Shown here: in pieces, positions 10,300 through 20,709 of the stretch
Layout of the letters: the number at the start of each line of letters is the position of its first letter
Position numbering within the stretch: position 1 is the first letter of the stretch
Assembly (NCBI GenBank): GCA_038373885.1
Contig: JAWZYV010013273.1
Location: forward strand, 124,001 to 188,000
Origin: Cheiracanthium punctorium
Taxonomy: Eukaryota; Arthropoda; Arachnida; Araneae; Cheiracanthiidae
DNA length: 64,000 nt
Direction: 5' to 3'
Notes under the pieces: generated by a model
Databases searched by the model: none
What the model saw: the letters and a program-made list of their open reading frames with translations, nothing else
What the model was told of the DNA's origin: nothing
Position numbers and translations under genes: made by a program

Positions 10300-10470
10300 A
10301 AACCAACTTGGTAAAACCAATAAACACTGGGAAATGGCTGAAGTGGAGGTCCAAGGTGCTGGCCTCTCACGCAGCTGTTGTTCTAACAGTCTGGAGTTTG
10401 GGGCATTTTTCTCCAGATGTAACATGAATACGCACTAGAGGCGCTTAAAAAGTTATCCGCCAGAGGCAGA
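10300..10470 (+). mobile_element. tRNA-derived SINE, plus-strand copy
   Basis: 10387-10450 matches in reverse orientation the body shared by the SINEs at 35.4 and 52.0 kb (TCTAACAGTCTGGAGTTT ... TCTCCAGATGTAACATG). The head upstream is too degenerate to name a tRNA. Confidence 0.55.
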
Positions 10471-10609
10471 CATCCTATGTGCTGGTTTGCCTTAAATATA
10501 CACTACACTATTGCTTTAAACACGCACTACAATATAATGGAGATGTGTGTGTGTGTGTAAAGGGGGGGGCTTACTCCCTTGCACACAGGCTGCTGTTAGT
10601 CGGAATACG

Positions 10610-10880
10610 ACCCTGACTATATCCATATATTGAAGATGTCCATAGACTTTAATGCATTGAAATTCTTTTGGCCCAGAGGCCCTGTAAATAAATTATCCAA
10701 TGGATTGGAGCCAAAAAGAGAGGTGCACAACTAGAGGTTACAAAATCCTAAATATAAAATTTTAACATTCTACAACTAATAATTTTTGATATGCAAGCTA
10801 CAAACATACGTATGAACAGACATGTGGAAAAACTAGTCAAAATGGATTGTATGTACAAACGTACGATCATACAATATGCA
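10610..10880 (+). repeat. Diverged monomer of the 173-bp repeat family
   Basis: Carries the same order of blocks as 57.2-57.8 kb: GAAGATGTCCATAGAC, CCTGTAAATAAA, GGTGCACAACTAGA, CATTCTAC, a CATACGTA run and TGGAAAAACT. It is the terminal part of the 2-kb repeat seen at 53.9-62 kb. Confidence 0.75.
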
Positions 10881-11623
10881 ATATTGATTAAAATTTAGGA
10901 ATTATTATACATAGGATCTTCAGCAGTCTGCTGAAATTATTATGTTTATTATTATTATGGTAGCTTTTCCACGTTACAATTTAATACTATTCCTTTTATG
11001 CTTATATGTATATTTTATTTAATTCCCCTCCCCCCCATATAAATAGAGTCTCCCCCCCCCCACAACATAGTAGATACGTTCTGTATTATAGGAACCCATG
11101 TTACAGGAATCAATGTTGTACAAGTCCTGAACTCCACCTGGAGTGTAAACCACACAGTTCAAACGCTGCACACTTTATTTGAGCAATTTATTTCACATTT
11201 CTCTTAAATACTGCTTACTTGATACTACAGATGCACTAGAGATAACTGATACGCACTTCCTCTAAATTAAATCGGGATCAAATTTGCAGATTGATTTTCA
11301 TAAGATGTTTTATTTCTCAAGTTGAAATAGAATAAAATAAATCATACAAAAGTTATTTTAGATACGTTTAGTGTACACCACAATTAGAAAAAGCTGATGA
11401 TATAAGAGTCTCGACATGTTATAGGGAATCTGATTGCAATTTTTTCACCGTGTTCTAGGGATCGATGTTGTATGGACCAGTGTTATAGTTGGTCTACTGT
11501 TATATATTTCCCATAAATTATCTATTTTTTAAAACACTATAAAGATAGCATAATAAACTGACAGTAATGAGCCTAGAATTTTATCAGATAGAAGGAAAAA
11601 CAACTGATAAAAGGTAAACTACA
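10881..11623. other. Lis-1 intron or downstream sequence, no exon found
   Basis: AT-rich with C runs. Recurrent TTATAGG/GTTGTA phrases at 11,070-11,510 resemble subterminal repeats of pogo/Tigger-like elements (compare 16.8-17.0 kb), but no termini can be set. Confidence 0.35.
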
Positions 11624-11704
11624 AATATTAATTTGTTTTTCTATAAGTACCAGTTTTATGATGAAATCATAAAACTGGTACTTATAGAAAAAAAAATTAA
11701 TATT
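11624..11704. repeat. 39-bp inverted repeat with 3-nt loop inside a Lis-1 intron
   Basis: 11624-11662 and 11666-11704 are reverse complements with one mismatch; the inner 27 bp are perfect. The loop is GAA (11663-11665). It lies 37 nt downstream of the 5' splice site at 11741 in the Lis-1 pre-mRNA and would fold into a long hairpin there. Confidence 0.93.
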
Positions 11705-11741
11705 ACAAACATATTAAAGTAAGATAAGACAAAAATCTTAC

Positions 11742-11816
11742 CTTCTTTTGTAACCTAATAACTGACGTCCATTTCTTTTCAAGTATTCCAGAATATTTTT
11801 TATCCATTTCACCATG
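11742..11816 (-). CDS. Lis-1: Lis-1 (PAFAH1B1) exon after the LisH exon
   Basis: A 75-nt exon of 25 codons in phase 0, bounded on the minus strand by an acceptor (TTTTCAG before 11816) and a donor (GTAAG at 11741-11737). It encodes [20 protein letters not shown] followed by RLQKK. The [13 protein letters not shown] block is essentially invariant in animal LIS1, at the start of the coiled coil after LisH. LIS1 is a WD40 protein that binds cytoplasmic dynein, promotes active dynein-dynactin assembly, and in mammals is also the PAF-acetylhydrolase 1B regulatory subunit. The next exon should start with VMELE and lead to seven WD repeats. I found none of these between 1 and 11,700, so they are probably left of the window or across a long TE-filled intron. 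Confidence 0.95.
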
Positions 11817-11890
11817 CTGAAAACATACTTAAAATTAATACATTAATATAGAAATGATAAACTAAAATCAAAGAATAGTGTTGTGCTTAC

Positions 11891-11969
11891 CATATCTGAT
11901 TCTTTCTTGAATGCCTCCAAGGCATCTACATACCCACTTGATGCCAAATAGTCAGCAATAGCCTTGTTT
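11891..11969 (-). CDS. Lis-1: Lis-1 (PAFAH1B1) LisH-domain exon
   Basis: A 79-nt exon: the last base of a split codon (consistent with Leu), then 26 codons, ending in phase 0. The acceptor is CATTTTTTTAG before 11969 and the donor GTAAGC at 11890-11885. The intron to the next exon is only 74 bp (11817-11890, GT-AG). It encodes NKAIADYLASSGYVDALEAF then KKESDM, aligning with the LisH motif of animal LIS1 (AIADYLRSNGY in vertebrates). LisH mediates LIS1 dimerisation. The short first coding exon (MVLSQRQ...) should lie at higher coordinates on this strand. I did not find it in 11,970-64,000, so the upstream intron is long or the exon is outside the window. No frameshift or stop, so the gene appears functional. 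Confidence 0.96.
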
Positions 11970-12790
11970 CTAAAAAAATGAAATGAATGTTTAATTGCAA
12001 TAATTTTACATACTTCTAATCATTAACACAACTAATATGGGGGTGAAAAAAAAATCGATAAAATATCACACTGTAACATCATTAATTTGTGTAAATTTCC
12101 TTTAATTGCCTGTACATGACAGTTGGATTGTAATTTTAAAAACTTTTGAAGCTATTTGATTAAAATTATTTAAAATTGTTCAAAAGCTTTCAAGCAAACA
12201 CTCTGGAAAGCTTTTAAAATTAGAGTTGAAAGCTGACTTTTAGAGGTTCAAGAACTGACCCCTGACTTTTAGAAGGTATCTTGTTTTCTTATTTTTTAGG
12301 GAATCAATAAAGATAGTATTCTGTCAGTTTAAAGATATTTTTTAATTATTAACTTAAAAAATACAGGCATCAAAAGTTTCATCAAAGGCACCATCCAAGT
12401 TTTTGAAACTTTCATTCAGTTCGAGTTATGCATTTTTCTGCACGTCTTTTCCCCCTTCTATTTCTAATGTATTACATCCAGAAAAATGTTAGAAATATCA
12501 ATTTTAATTGTTTAATCACACTCATAAATAATGATACACTTTCCAACTTAATGGAATAAGGAAAGAAAATAGGGAAGATGCATGGGTATGATATGCTTTT
12601 AATATATAGAACATTAGTGCATTTTTAAAATCTGAAAGTGTTTCAGATTTTCTTACTTTCCGCCCCCCCCCCCATTTCTGTTTTTTGATAACGGTCAATA
12701 TATTTAGAAGCTCTTCAGAATTAATATAGGATGAAAATAATTTGTACCTTTTTGTAGGTTTTTATCATTAAACCATCCTATTTTTATAAC
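11970..12790. other. Lis-1 5' intron; terminal fragment of the X family at about 12,520-12,660
   Basis: No exon seen. 12,540-12,655 matches the end of the X elements at 22.4 and 24.4 kb, including ATGGAATAAGGAA, CTTTTAATATATAG and the hairpin AAATCTGAAAGTGTTTCAGA. A C run is at 12,662-12,673. Confidence 0.6.
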
Positions 12791-12792
12791 CA

Positions 12793-12906
12793 GCGGCGGC
12801 TCGACACGGTAAGGAAGGTAATCTTGGCATTGGGGTGCCGGCTTCGAAGGGGCGTCAGGTCGAACTCAAAAACTAAGTAGTGCATTATTTTATAACGTTA
12901 GCAGGG
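12793..12906. repeat. Left part of an older repeat split by the hAT element
   Basis: Together with 14447-14600 it matches 31,037-31,235 (GGCTTCGAAGGGGCGTCAGG; CGAACTCAAAA; and, on the other side, AGAAACACAAGATTTATTAA and CTGGTCGCCGGAGGCGGC). The hAT insertion interrupts it. Confidence 0.8.
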
Positions 12907-12914
12907 GGTGCCAC

Positions 12915-14438
12915 CAGGGTTGGCAAAAACCCGGGGTTTTGTACAAAAACCCAACCCACCCGGGTTTTTGTGGGCTTTTCTGGGTTTTTGTTATTTTTTG
13001 TATGTTTGTATATTTATACAATGTATCTGTTTACATATGCATGAGCATTAATTAATTGAATTTTTTCATATAAAAATCATTACTAAGAACAATAATGTAA
13101 ATATGTGACAAACAAAACTGCAAATCTAAAAATTATTCTTTTATGTTATTTATTTTTGGTCGTAAATTTACTTAATGCCATTCAAATAGATGAATCCATT
13201 CCATAATGAATTTTTCTTATTACTATGGCATCAGTCTACTCAAAAATGTTTTATTTTGGGTTTGAGTTTATGTTTACATCTTTCATTATTAATAAAATTA
13301 CTTTGCTTTGATATTTGATAAACAATATTTTTTGCTTCTAGCCAGTCATTGCTACCATAAAAATATTTTTTTCATGTGGTTATATTTATTGACATCATTT
13401 TGCAGTTTGTTTTGTTTTGAAATTTTCTTGAATCATCCAATCACAGACAATTACTGAGGCTGACCAATGGAAAGAATCTCAGACACTTCTTTTTAAGTCT
13501 CTGCATTCTGTTCCATCTAGCTCTGCTTCCATTGAGAGAATTTTCTCTAGATTTGGATTCATATGGTCTAAGCTGCGGAACAGACTAGGCTCAGAGCAGT
13601 GTGAAAAATTAGTAAAGATTTACAAATATTACCACAAAAATCAAAGTGAATGTGATTTTGATTGGTAAACTGTAAAAAAGATCAATTATAATTAATTTGA
13701 AATATATTTTTCATTCTACATTTTTAGTTTGTTTTCATTTAACTTTAATTGGGATTATTATTAGACATTAAACACACATGTCATATTTTGCATAGTTTTT
13801 TACTAGAATATTATCAACAGTTTATTTTCATTATAATGTGGTATCAAAACTTATTTATAATAATCGCTGCATATTTGCTATAAAAAAAAAATTAAATAAG
13901 CAAAAGAATAATAAAAACAGTATAGTAGGAAAAAGTAGTCTGTGTTTTCGAACTGAAAATTTCAGGGTTTTTTCTTTATATTTCTTAGAGGGAAAATATT
14001 ATTAGTTATATAGTTACATATTTCTTAATCAATAATGAATACAAGTAGTAATTGAAATATGATTAATAATATTTTTTAATTCTTTCAAAGCAGAAAGAAA
14101 GCTTGCTTTCTGTGAAGGATCATGACTACCTCTGTCAAAAACATTGTTGTTATACTGTCTAGAAGTTTCAAAATTTTCAGTTAATGAAATTAATTTTAGA
14201 AAATAAATGTTTTGAGGTAAACTTCATCTGATTAACATATATGACTTATTTTTATGTAATTTTGATAAGATAAACCACCTAGGTTTTGGGCTTAAAAGGT
14301 AAAGTGTATTTGCACACTCAGAAATGATTTTAAACAAAAACCCAGTTTGAACAAAAACCCAGGCGGGTTTTTGTTGGTGGACCCACCCAAAAAAACCCAT
14401 GTGGGTTTTTCTGGGCTGGGTCCACTTTGCCAACCCTG
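12915..14438 (+). mobile_element. hAT transposon with transposase remnant (1,524 bp)
   Basis: Perfect 8-bp target duplication GGTGCCAC at 12907-12914 and 14439-14446. Inverted termini start CAGGGTTGGCAAA at both ends (13 bp identical), followed by subterminal repeats of the type ACAAAAACCCA / TGGGTTTTTGT. Inside is the C-terminal end of a hAT transposase. The rest of the gene is deleted. Confidence 0.95.
13438..13668 (+). pseudogene. hAT transposase C-terminus (dimerisation domain)
   Basis: 77 codons to TAA 13666-13668: a DQWKESQTLLFKSLHSVPSS segment, then ASIERIFSRFGFIWSKLRNR and LGSEQCEKLVKIYKYY. This is the conserved hAT C-terminal dimerisation motif (S-x-IERxFSxxGxI...LRNRLG). The upstream frame closes at a TGA at 13429-13431, and no BED finger or catalytic DDE segment remains. 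Same orientation as the element. Non-functional; the element could only be mobilised in trans. Confidence 0.9.
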
Positions 14439-14446
14439 GGTGCCAC

Positions 14447-14600
14447 TTACCCTAGGGCTGCCCCTGTTTGTAACCATCTTAATTTTAAACATTCAGAATC
14501 TGAGATATTTCAGTGCCAAGAAAGCTGGTGAGAAACACAAGATTTATTAAGATGACAAACCAACTGGTCGCCGGAGGCGGCAAGTTGTCAATAGAGAAAA
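14447..14600. repeat. Right part of the older repeat split by the hAT element
   Basis: Matches 31,105-31,235 (CATCTTAATTTTAAA, ATATTTCAGTGC, AGAAACACAAGATTTATTAA, CTGGTCGCCGGAGGCGGC). Confidence 0.8.
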
Positions 14601-14879
14601 AAATTTTATTTTCAAAACTAGCTTCTACCCACGACTTTGTCCGTGTCTGCTTTAGAATTAGGTCCAGACAGAAATGAAGCATGTGTGAAAAACAGAAAAT
14701 AAATAATTTGATGACAATTGCGCGATAGGCAAAAATGACTTATTTAAATATTATTTATTTTTTACCTTTTTTAAATGAAGTATAATACATGGCATATTTA
14801 GAGTTGGTATAAATTTATTTTATTTTTTTAAACGCATTTGACAAATGGAGACATTACGAAAATATTTGAGAACTACTTT

Positions 14880-15535
14880 GAGTATTCCTGTAAAAGAGCT
14901 ATTTATGTTATATGAATGAATTTTAGTCTATCTTACTTAGGAATAGAGTAGCTTTCTATCAGTGAAGAAAATTTTAGAATTGGTTCGGTAATTACAGAGA
15001 TGCCCATAGAGCATAATGTATTAGAATTATTTTGAGTGTCTCTGTAAAAGAACTATTTATGCTATAGACATGATAGGTAGCCTTAAAAACCCAGGAACAG
15101 TGTAGCTTTCTATTAGTGAAAAAGTTTTAGAATTGGTACAGTAGTTACAGACACACCCATAGAATATAATAAACTCTTATGGATGCCCATGCAAAATAAC
15201 GATTGTGATATATGCATGACAGGTAGCCTATGTTACTCAGGAATAGTATAGCTTTCTATCAATGAAAAAAGTTTTAGAATCAGTTCAGTAGTTACAGAAA
15301 TACCCATAGAGAGTAATCTAATTTTTATGAGTGTCCCTGTAAAAGAACTATTTGTGATACATGCATGAAAGGTTGTATAATACCGAGGAATAGTGTAACT
15401 TTCTATCAGTGAAAAATGTTCTAGAATTGGTTTGATAGTTTCAAAGATGCCCACAGAGCATAATGTATTAGAATTGTTTTGAGTGTCTCTGTAAAAGAAC
15501 TATCTTTGCTATATGCATAAAATTTTACATATATG
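14880..15535 (+). repeat. Tandem array, about 4 units of 146-154 bp
   Basis: The landmark GCTTTCTAT recurs at 14951, 15105, 15251 and about 15399. Each unit contains CCCATAGAG-x-TAAT, TGAGTGTCxCTGTAAAAGAA and a TTTTAGAATxGGTT segment. The first block is shared with the 173-bp monomers at 57 and 61 kb. Divergence between units is considerable, so the array is old. Confidence 0.88.
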
Positions 15536-15597
15536 TTAATCCAGGGTATAAGCTATCTATCTTCATTCCAAATTTTATCGAAATCAGTTCAACCCTT

Positions 15598-15770
15598 TTA
15601 TGGGGGTCTTTCAAAAGGGTTCTACTATAACCTATATCTATGCTAAGTTTCGGAGGAAACCTCAAAAAACTTCAAACAGTTAGGTTGGCGGACGCGGCCT
15701 GGTTTTGAACCAGGCACCTTCTGTCTCCCAGCTCAGAGTGTTATGCTCTCGGCCACTCATGGGGCTCCTG
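15598..15770 (-). mobile_element. tRNA-derived SINE
   Basis: Read on the minus strand from about 15,768: an A-box-like GTGGCCGAGAGCATAACAC, a B-box-like GGTTCAAAACC inside a palindromic T arm (CCTGG/CCAGG), then a body with TTTCCTCCGAAACTTAGC and AGAACCCTTTTGAAAGACC that is shared with the SINEs at 35.4 and 52.0 kb. The head looks Ser/Leu-tRNA-like. Confidence 0.75.
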
Positions 15771-15779
15771 AACATGAGC

Positions 15780-16680
15780 TTGCCATTGCGGTACACTTTT
15801 AAAACCATTCTACTGCAAAACTGAAACAACAGATTTCCTCAAAATCAGATTCGTTTATATGGCACATTTATGATACATTTAGTTATCAGTACATGATTGA
15901 TACATTATTTGCTTATTTGCTTTTTAGAGTTTTTCCTTTTCCCCCCTCCAAAACCTTCTCATGAACCATTAAAAACTTATTATGTTCTTTTGAGGTATAA
16001 TCCAACGTTTAAACCGTTTTTAAAGCAATCAAATTACAAAATAGATACAAAAAAATTTAAATTGTATCTTTACTAGTTACTAGCGTTTCAGACCAAATTC
16101 AGATCCAGGCATTTTTTAGATTAATTTTTGCATATTTTGTTTTCTAATTCGTTAATTAAAGGATAATAGTCATTTAAATGGAGGGGGGTGGGGGATTGTA
16201 CACAATTTTCACTGTGTTCACAATTGGGAACATTGGTCATTTCTGACTATAAACTTCTGACAAACTTTTACATTGCTTTGGTTTCAGAAACGGAATACAG
16301 TGACGGGTAGTGTAAATGATAAGTGAAATATTGAGAATTAATGAAAGATTTATTTTTAATTTTTAAATTTAAATAAATATATGAATTAAGTTTGAAGTGA
16401 GGGAGGGCTGTATCAAGATAGCAGTGTAAAAATTTATGAAAATGGCTATTTTTATGATTCTTTATCCAGTTTCCCACTAGTGATAGAAATGCAGCTTGTG
16501 TTTCAAAAAATCAAGTCATCTTTTTTTAACTATACCAGCTAAATTTATTATTATTATTTTTTTAAATTTGATGTTTCCAATTGGGAACATTGGCCTGTAA
16601 AAGGTTAAGAAGTATCCAGATAAAAATAAGCAGTTGAAAGCTTAGGTGCAATTTAAAAAAAAGTTTTGAATCTGATTGTA
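15780..16680. other. No gene identified
   Basis: AT-rich. The phrase CAATTGGGAACATTGG occurs twice (16,219 and 16,576) about 357 bp apart, suggesting a duplicated element or degenerate termini. Nothing else recognised. Confidence 0.4.
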
Positions 16681-16689
16681 TGTCGCGGT

Positions 16690-17044
16690 GCACGATCGGC
16701 GATTTTCGCCAGCCTCGGCGGCTGCGGCGTAGTACAAATGCCCGGCTGAGGCGGCACCGGCACAGATTTCTAGTCGCGGGCCGTATAATTGGGATTTATA
16801 AGGAATTTTGAATTGTTTATAAGGGTTTTATACGGGTTTTTATGTTCCGCGGGTCGGATCAAAAGCGATGGTTGTCACATCCGGCTCACTGGCCGGAAGT
16901 TGCCTATATGTGTTCTAGAGGGATGTATCGTTATATCAAGGCGATATTATATTGTATGGAAATTCCGCGGGACCGCGGAAAATTTTATCATTACAGAGGG
17001 CTTTATCGTTGTATCGAATATTGTTATAGCGAGGTTTTACTGTA
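16690..17044 (-). mobile_element. Possible pogo/Tigger-like terminal fragment
   Basis: Ends at 17,042 with the reverse complement of CAGTAAAACCTCGCTATAAC followed by TA, the usual pogo/Tigger terminus and target. Inside are several TTATA-x-G subterminal repeats and a GC-rich block (16,680-16,790). The other terminus was not found. Confidence 0.45.
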
Positions 17045-17345
17045 ATTAAAATTTTAAAATTCTGAGTCTAAGGTACATATTACCAAACTCATGGGCTTTT
17101 TTTTTTTTTTTTCGAATTTTCAGAACTCTGCGTGCTGTAGATTTGTCTGGCGATCGCACAAAATAGAAACATTCACTTTTATTATCACAGATAAAGCAAA
17201 AATACAGCAAACTCATGAATAACGATACGCTTTCCAATGGAATAAGGAAGAAAAATAGGAACGACGCATAAATTCTGATACGCTTTTAATATATAGCACT
17301 ATAATGCGTATTTAAAATCTGAAAGTTTCAGATTTTCTTCCTTTT
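17045..17345 (+). repeat. Partial X-family element
   Basis: 17,200-17,340 shares GATACGCTTTTAATATATAGC, TGCGTATTTAAAATCTGAAA and the hairpin end with the X copies at 20.7-24.4 kb. Long T runs follow (17,098-17,112 and 17,513-17,534). Confidence 0.65.
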
Positions 17346-17924
17346 TATTATTATTAAATTATTATTCTTTTTTTTCCGTTTTACCCGTATTTACGAACGA
17401 CTGCAATGTAATAACTAAAATAAGGAATTAAATAGGCACCTTTTCTTTTTGCAAACAGTATTTTTTTTCAGTTCATTAAAAACAACTAATTCAATAACTA
17501 AGTGCCACAGTATTTTTTTTTTTTTTTTTTTTTTAAAGATGGATAGTTACCTAAAAGAAAAATTTTAAAGTCACTATAGCGCAAGCGCGTTGCACAGATG
17601 TGTGCGCGTATGCATATAAAGGGGTTCAAATACGCACAATGCATTCAGTTATCACAAGCTATTATGAGTTTGCAGATTTTTTTTTTTAATCTGTCTATGC
17701 ATATGATTATATACATTATGCCATGTTATTATTTTGCCAGCCCATACAAAAATATGTAATAGAATTTTACAAAAGTTCTATCGAATTTTGGCACGTTTTG
17801 CTAATAGACTCGTTGAATCTTTCACGCAAAGGAAACAATCAGTGTAAAGTTAGTAAATTTCAGAAAACTAACATTTGAATTATATTAATATCTCAATTAT
17901 ATTAAACAATATTTGAATCATCTC

Positions 17925-18260
17925 AAGATAGGACATCCCCCCCCACACACACACACTTTTTTTTATTCATTTGTCACCAAGGCAACCACGTAAGCAAAAG
18001 TGAAAATAATTAAAATTTAGTGCTCGCATCATAATCTCGTTCACATGCTAGGTTGGGAAATTAAAAACATGTAAAGCTAGTTAGCAGTCAGCGCAGGGAA
18101 ATGTTTTATTCTTTTACCGCTAGGATCGCTGCACGTTACTAGATTACCAATGTTTACATAATTGAAACATAATTTGGGGACCAAAATTCCAACAAAGCGG
18201 CTATGGAGAGTGTCCACGGATACATTATAGGAGTGGACACTCTCCATAGCTGCTTTATGT
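17925..18260 (+). repeat. Dispersed repeat, copy 1 (copy 2 at 41,065-41,355)
   Basis: Shares with copy 2 the blocks CTAAGGCAACCACGT-like, CATAATCTCGTTCACATGC, AATGTTTTATTC-TTTACCGCTAG and GAGAGTGTCCA. Copy 1 ends in a 24-bp inverted repeat (18194-18217 / 18233-18256, one mismatch, 15-nt loop) of which copy 2 has only one side. Confidence 0.85.
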
Positions 18261-19342
18261 TGGCCAGCTTCGCCGCAAATACCTTACTGCTCTTTATGAT
18301 TAGTGCAATCTTGGCTAAATTATTGGGACTCATTTCAAGGAAAATCAAATTTCTTTGCTTTAACGGTATTTGTCATTAAATTTATTTAGGTTAGGATTAC
18401 TACAAATATTGGGTCACCATGCCAAGTACAGACATTGCAAAATGTACAAAAAGACATAATTGGTGACATTTCCATTCATAAAATGATTATAAAAATAATA
18501 TATTGGGTGATTGTGAAATATGTTGTACAAATTCCTACCGAAATATTTCTTAACTAGCTGCCAGTGATGTTTGGTGTTGCCATTCAAAAGTTATGTTATT
18601 TGCAAGAGCTAATGGGTCATAATATCAGAACATCTGTCTCATTTTACCGTGCTGTACGAAAACAATTGCAAAATTTTCACCATGTTCAACGAATACGTGT
18701 AGTAGAACCGTGTTACAAAGGGGCCTACTGTAGTCTGTTAAAAATAAAATATGAAATTAGTTATTTATTTAGTTCGAATTGACAGCGATATCAACGTCAG
18801 TTTTATGTAACAAGTGTGATATTGCATTAAAAGTTCAGTATGAGTAAAAAACTTTATCGCAGAAGTTACGTCGCTTTCATTTGTAAAAGCGGCATGATTT
18901 TCATGGAAACAGTGCGCATTTTTCGCTTTTAAGTAAATGGTACATCGATTGTTTCGTGGATGTTTCGTTAATTTAGGTAAAATTCAATAAAGTCATCTGC
19001 AACATAACTGCGCTAATGCAGTTGTCAGCATCATGTAATGTTATTTATGTGGTACATATTAATGGTGTCAATTAAACCTAAAAAACAGAATTATATGATG
19101 TAGAAATCTGGCATTTTGAAGGCAATACCTAAAGATCTTTCTGTTTAGGTCGCCAGTGACACAGGTAGTTTTTGTATCAGCAATTTGCAATAAATTCAGA
19201 TTTGCACTCATGGCGTCTACTTTAAGTTACCATTCAAATAATTTTTCACTTTTTGAGATTCCGCATCACCGTATTTAATTCGAATTATATGTGTAAGGAA
19301 AACATTCCTTTCCTACCCTGCGGAGAACGGGTACGCAGCTAG
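18261..19342 (+). mobile_element. Helitron-derived sequence with 3' terminus
   Basis: The 3' end reads CGGAGAACGGGTACGCAGCTAG at 19321-19342, ending CTAG and followed by T, the Helitron rule. The last 140 bp match in reverse complement the Helitron end beginning at 46,284. The 5' end is not located. A 72-codon frame at 18,564 has no recognisable homology. Confidence 0.65.
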
Positions 19343-20700
19343 TCATTTTATAAATGGAAATGTCACTATGTCCTTTCATACATTTTGAAATGTTAGTACT
19401 TGGCGCCGCCACCATCGGCTTTTATGATGACACCCAAAATATGTAGCAACTCTAACATAAATAAATTTAATGACAAATACTGTTAAAACAACGATTTTCG
19501 TTGAAATGAGTCCAATAATTTGGCCAACACTGCACTGAATATAAAGAACAATAAAGTATGGAGCGGCTGATCTCCATACCTCGCAAGAATTTCCTAGGGC
19601 CATGAGCCGAGGGCATTTTAATAGCCAATAAATGCACCTTTTTCAGAACATGTGATTACCGTATAAACCACGTGACCTGCAATTATATAAGTCGAAACAC
19701 GGTTCACGGAGCCACTTTTTCGTGACCTCTGCTGCAACATAAATCTGTATGAGAAGCTGTTAAAATTAAAATATGTTCTGAACACTAAGTGTGGCGTAAT
19801 TTAAGTCAACAGCTACAGCCCGAGTGACTTCCACTCTCCGGCCACGAAGTACCAACGGCGGACGGCCGGTCATTTCTCAACGACGCGACGCTCAGATCGG
19901 GCTCAAAGCCAGGGAGGGCCCCGACCGAGTCGCCTGCTCTACCCGCTCTACCCAGCGACGCTATGTTTAAATGTTTTTTAGCCGAATGGTTATCCCTGAT
20001 GGTAAGGTAGCAGGTTGAGCAAACGTTTTCCCAGAGCAATAAACGAAAATATTACAGGGTTCAATTACTTATGCAAAAACATCTGATACTTTTTTGTATA
20101 TTTAATCAATCAGTGATTCCGCAAAAAATAATCCGTAGTAGTTGTGACATTTATTCGAAGTATAACATTTCTAAATATTAAAAAGCCTATATGGCATCGT
20201 AAGATTACGTCATTCACATTCTAATTTAATATATGAATGACGAATCATTTTGTCACAAAACACACGGACAAAACTAGGATAAACTACAGGTGATCCAATA
20301 TTCGCCAGGTCGCCCAGTGACACAACTGAACAAGGTCGAAACGTTGCAAATCTAGGAAACACTGCTGATTTAAATTCTGATGTTCTATGCTTGTAAAATA
20401 CGTGTGTAGAAAAGGAAGTAATATACAGCAAGCTGGCTAAATATTTGTTTATAAGCATTCAAACGAAGTAAGCTATTAAAATCGTAACTCCTTGTCATCT
20501 GAATACCGATTAAATTTAGACCGCATCGAAAAAATAAAGATTTGGAATAGTGGTTACGAAATAAGCAGGAATAGCAGAACACATAAATACGCTTTGTCGT
20601 TTGAATCATAAATTACACTGAACTCACTTTTTACAATATATACGACAAACATTAATTTTTTTTTTTTTTTTACCAATGAGTAACAGTAAAATTTCTTTCT
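19343..20700. other. No gene; GC-rich block at 19,805-19,965
   Basis: The GC-rich block (CGGCGGACGGCCGGTC, GGGAGGGCCCCGACCGAG) stands out from its AT-rich surroundings. It may be the head of a SINE on the minus strand (a GCGGGTAGAGCAGGCGAC start is A-box-like), but I cannot close a tRNA fold. The rest is unassigned. Confidence 0.35.
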
Positions 20701-20709
20701 TTCTTTTTT

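Noticed and set aside
14880..15535. Evenly spaced repeats as a CRISPR-like array
   Set aside because: The whole unit repeats without unique spacers, and the genome is eukaryotic. The same holds for the arrays at 33.7, 40.3, 56.5 and 61.2 kb.
18564..18782. 72-codon frame as a host gene
   Set aside because: No homology recognised; lies in sequence leading to a Helitron end.
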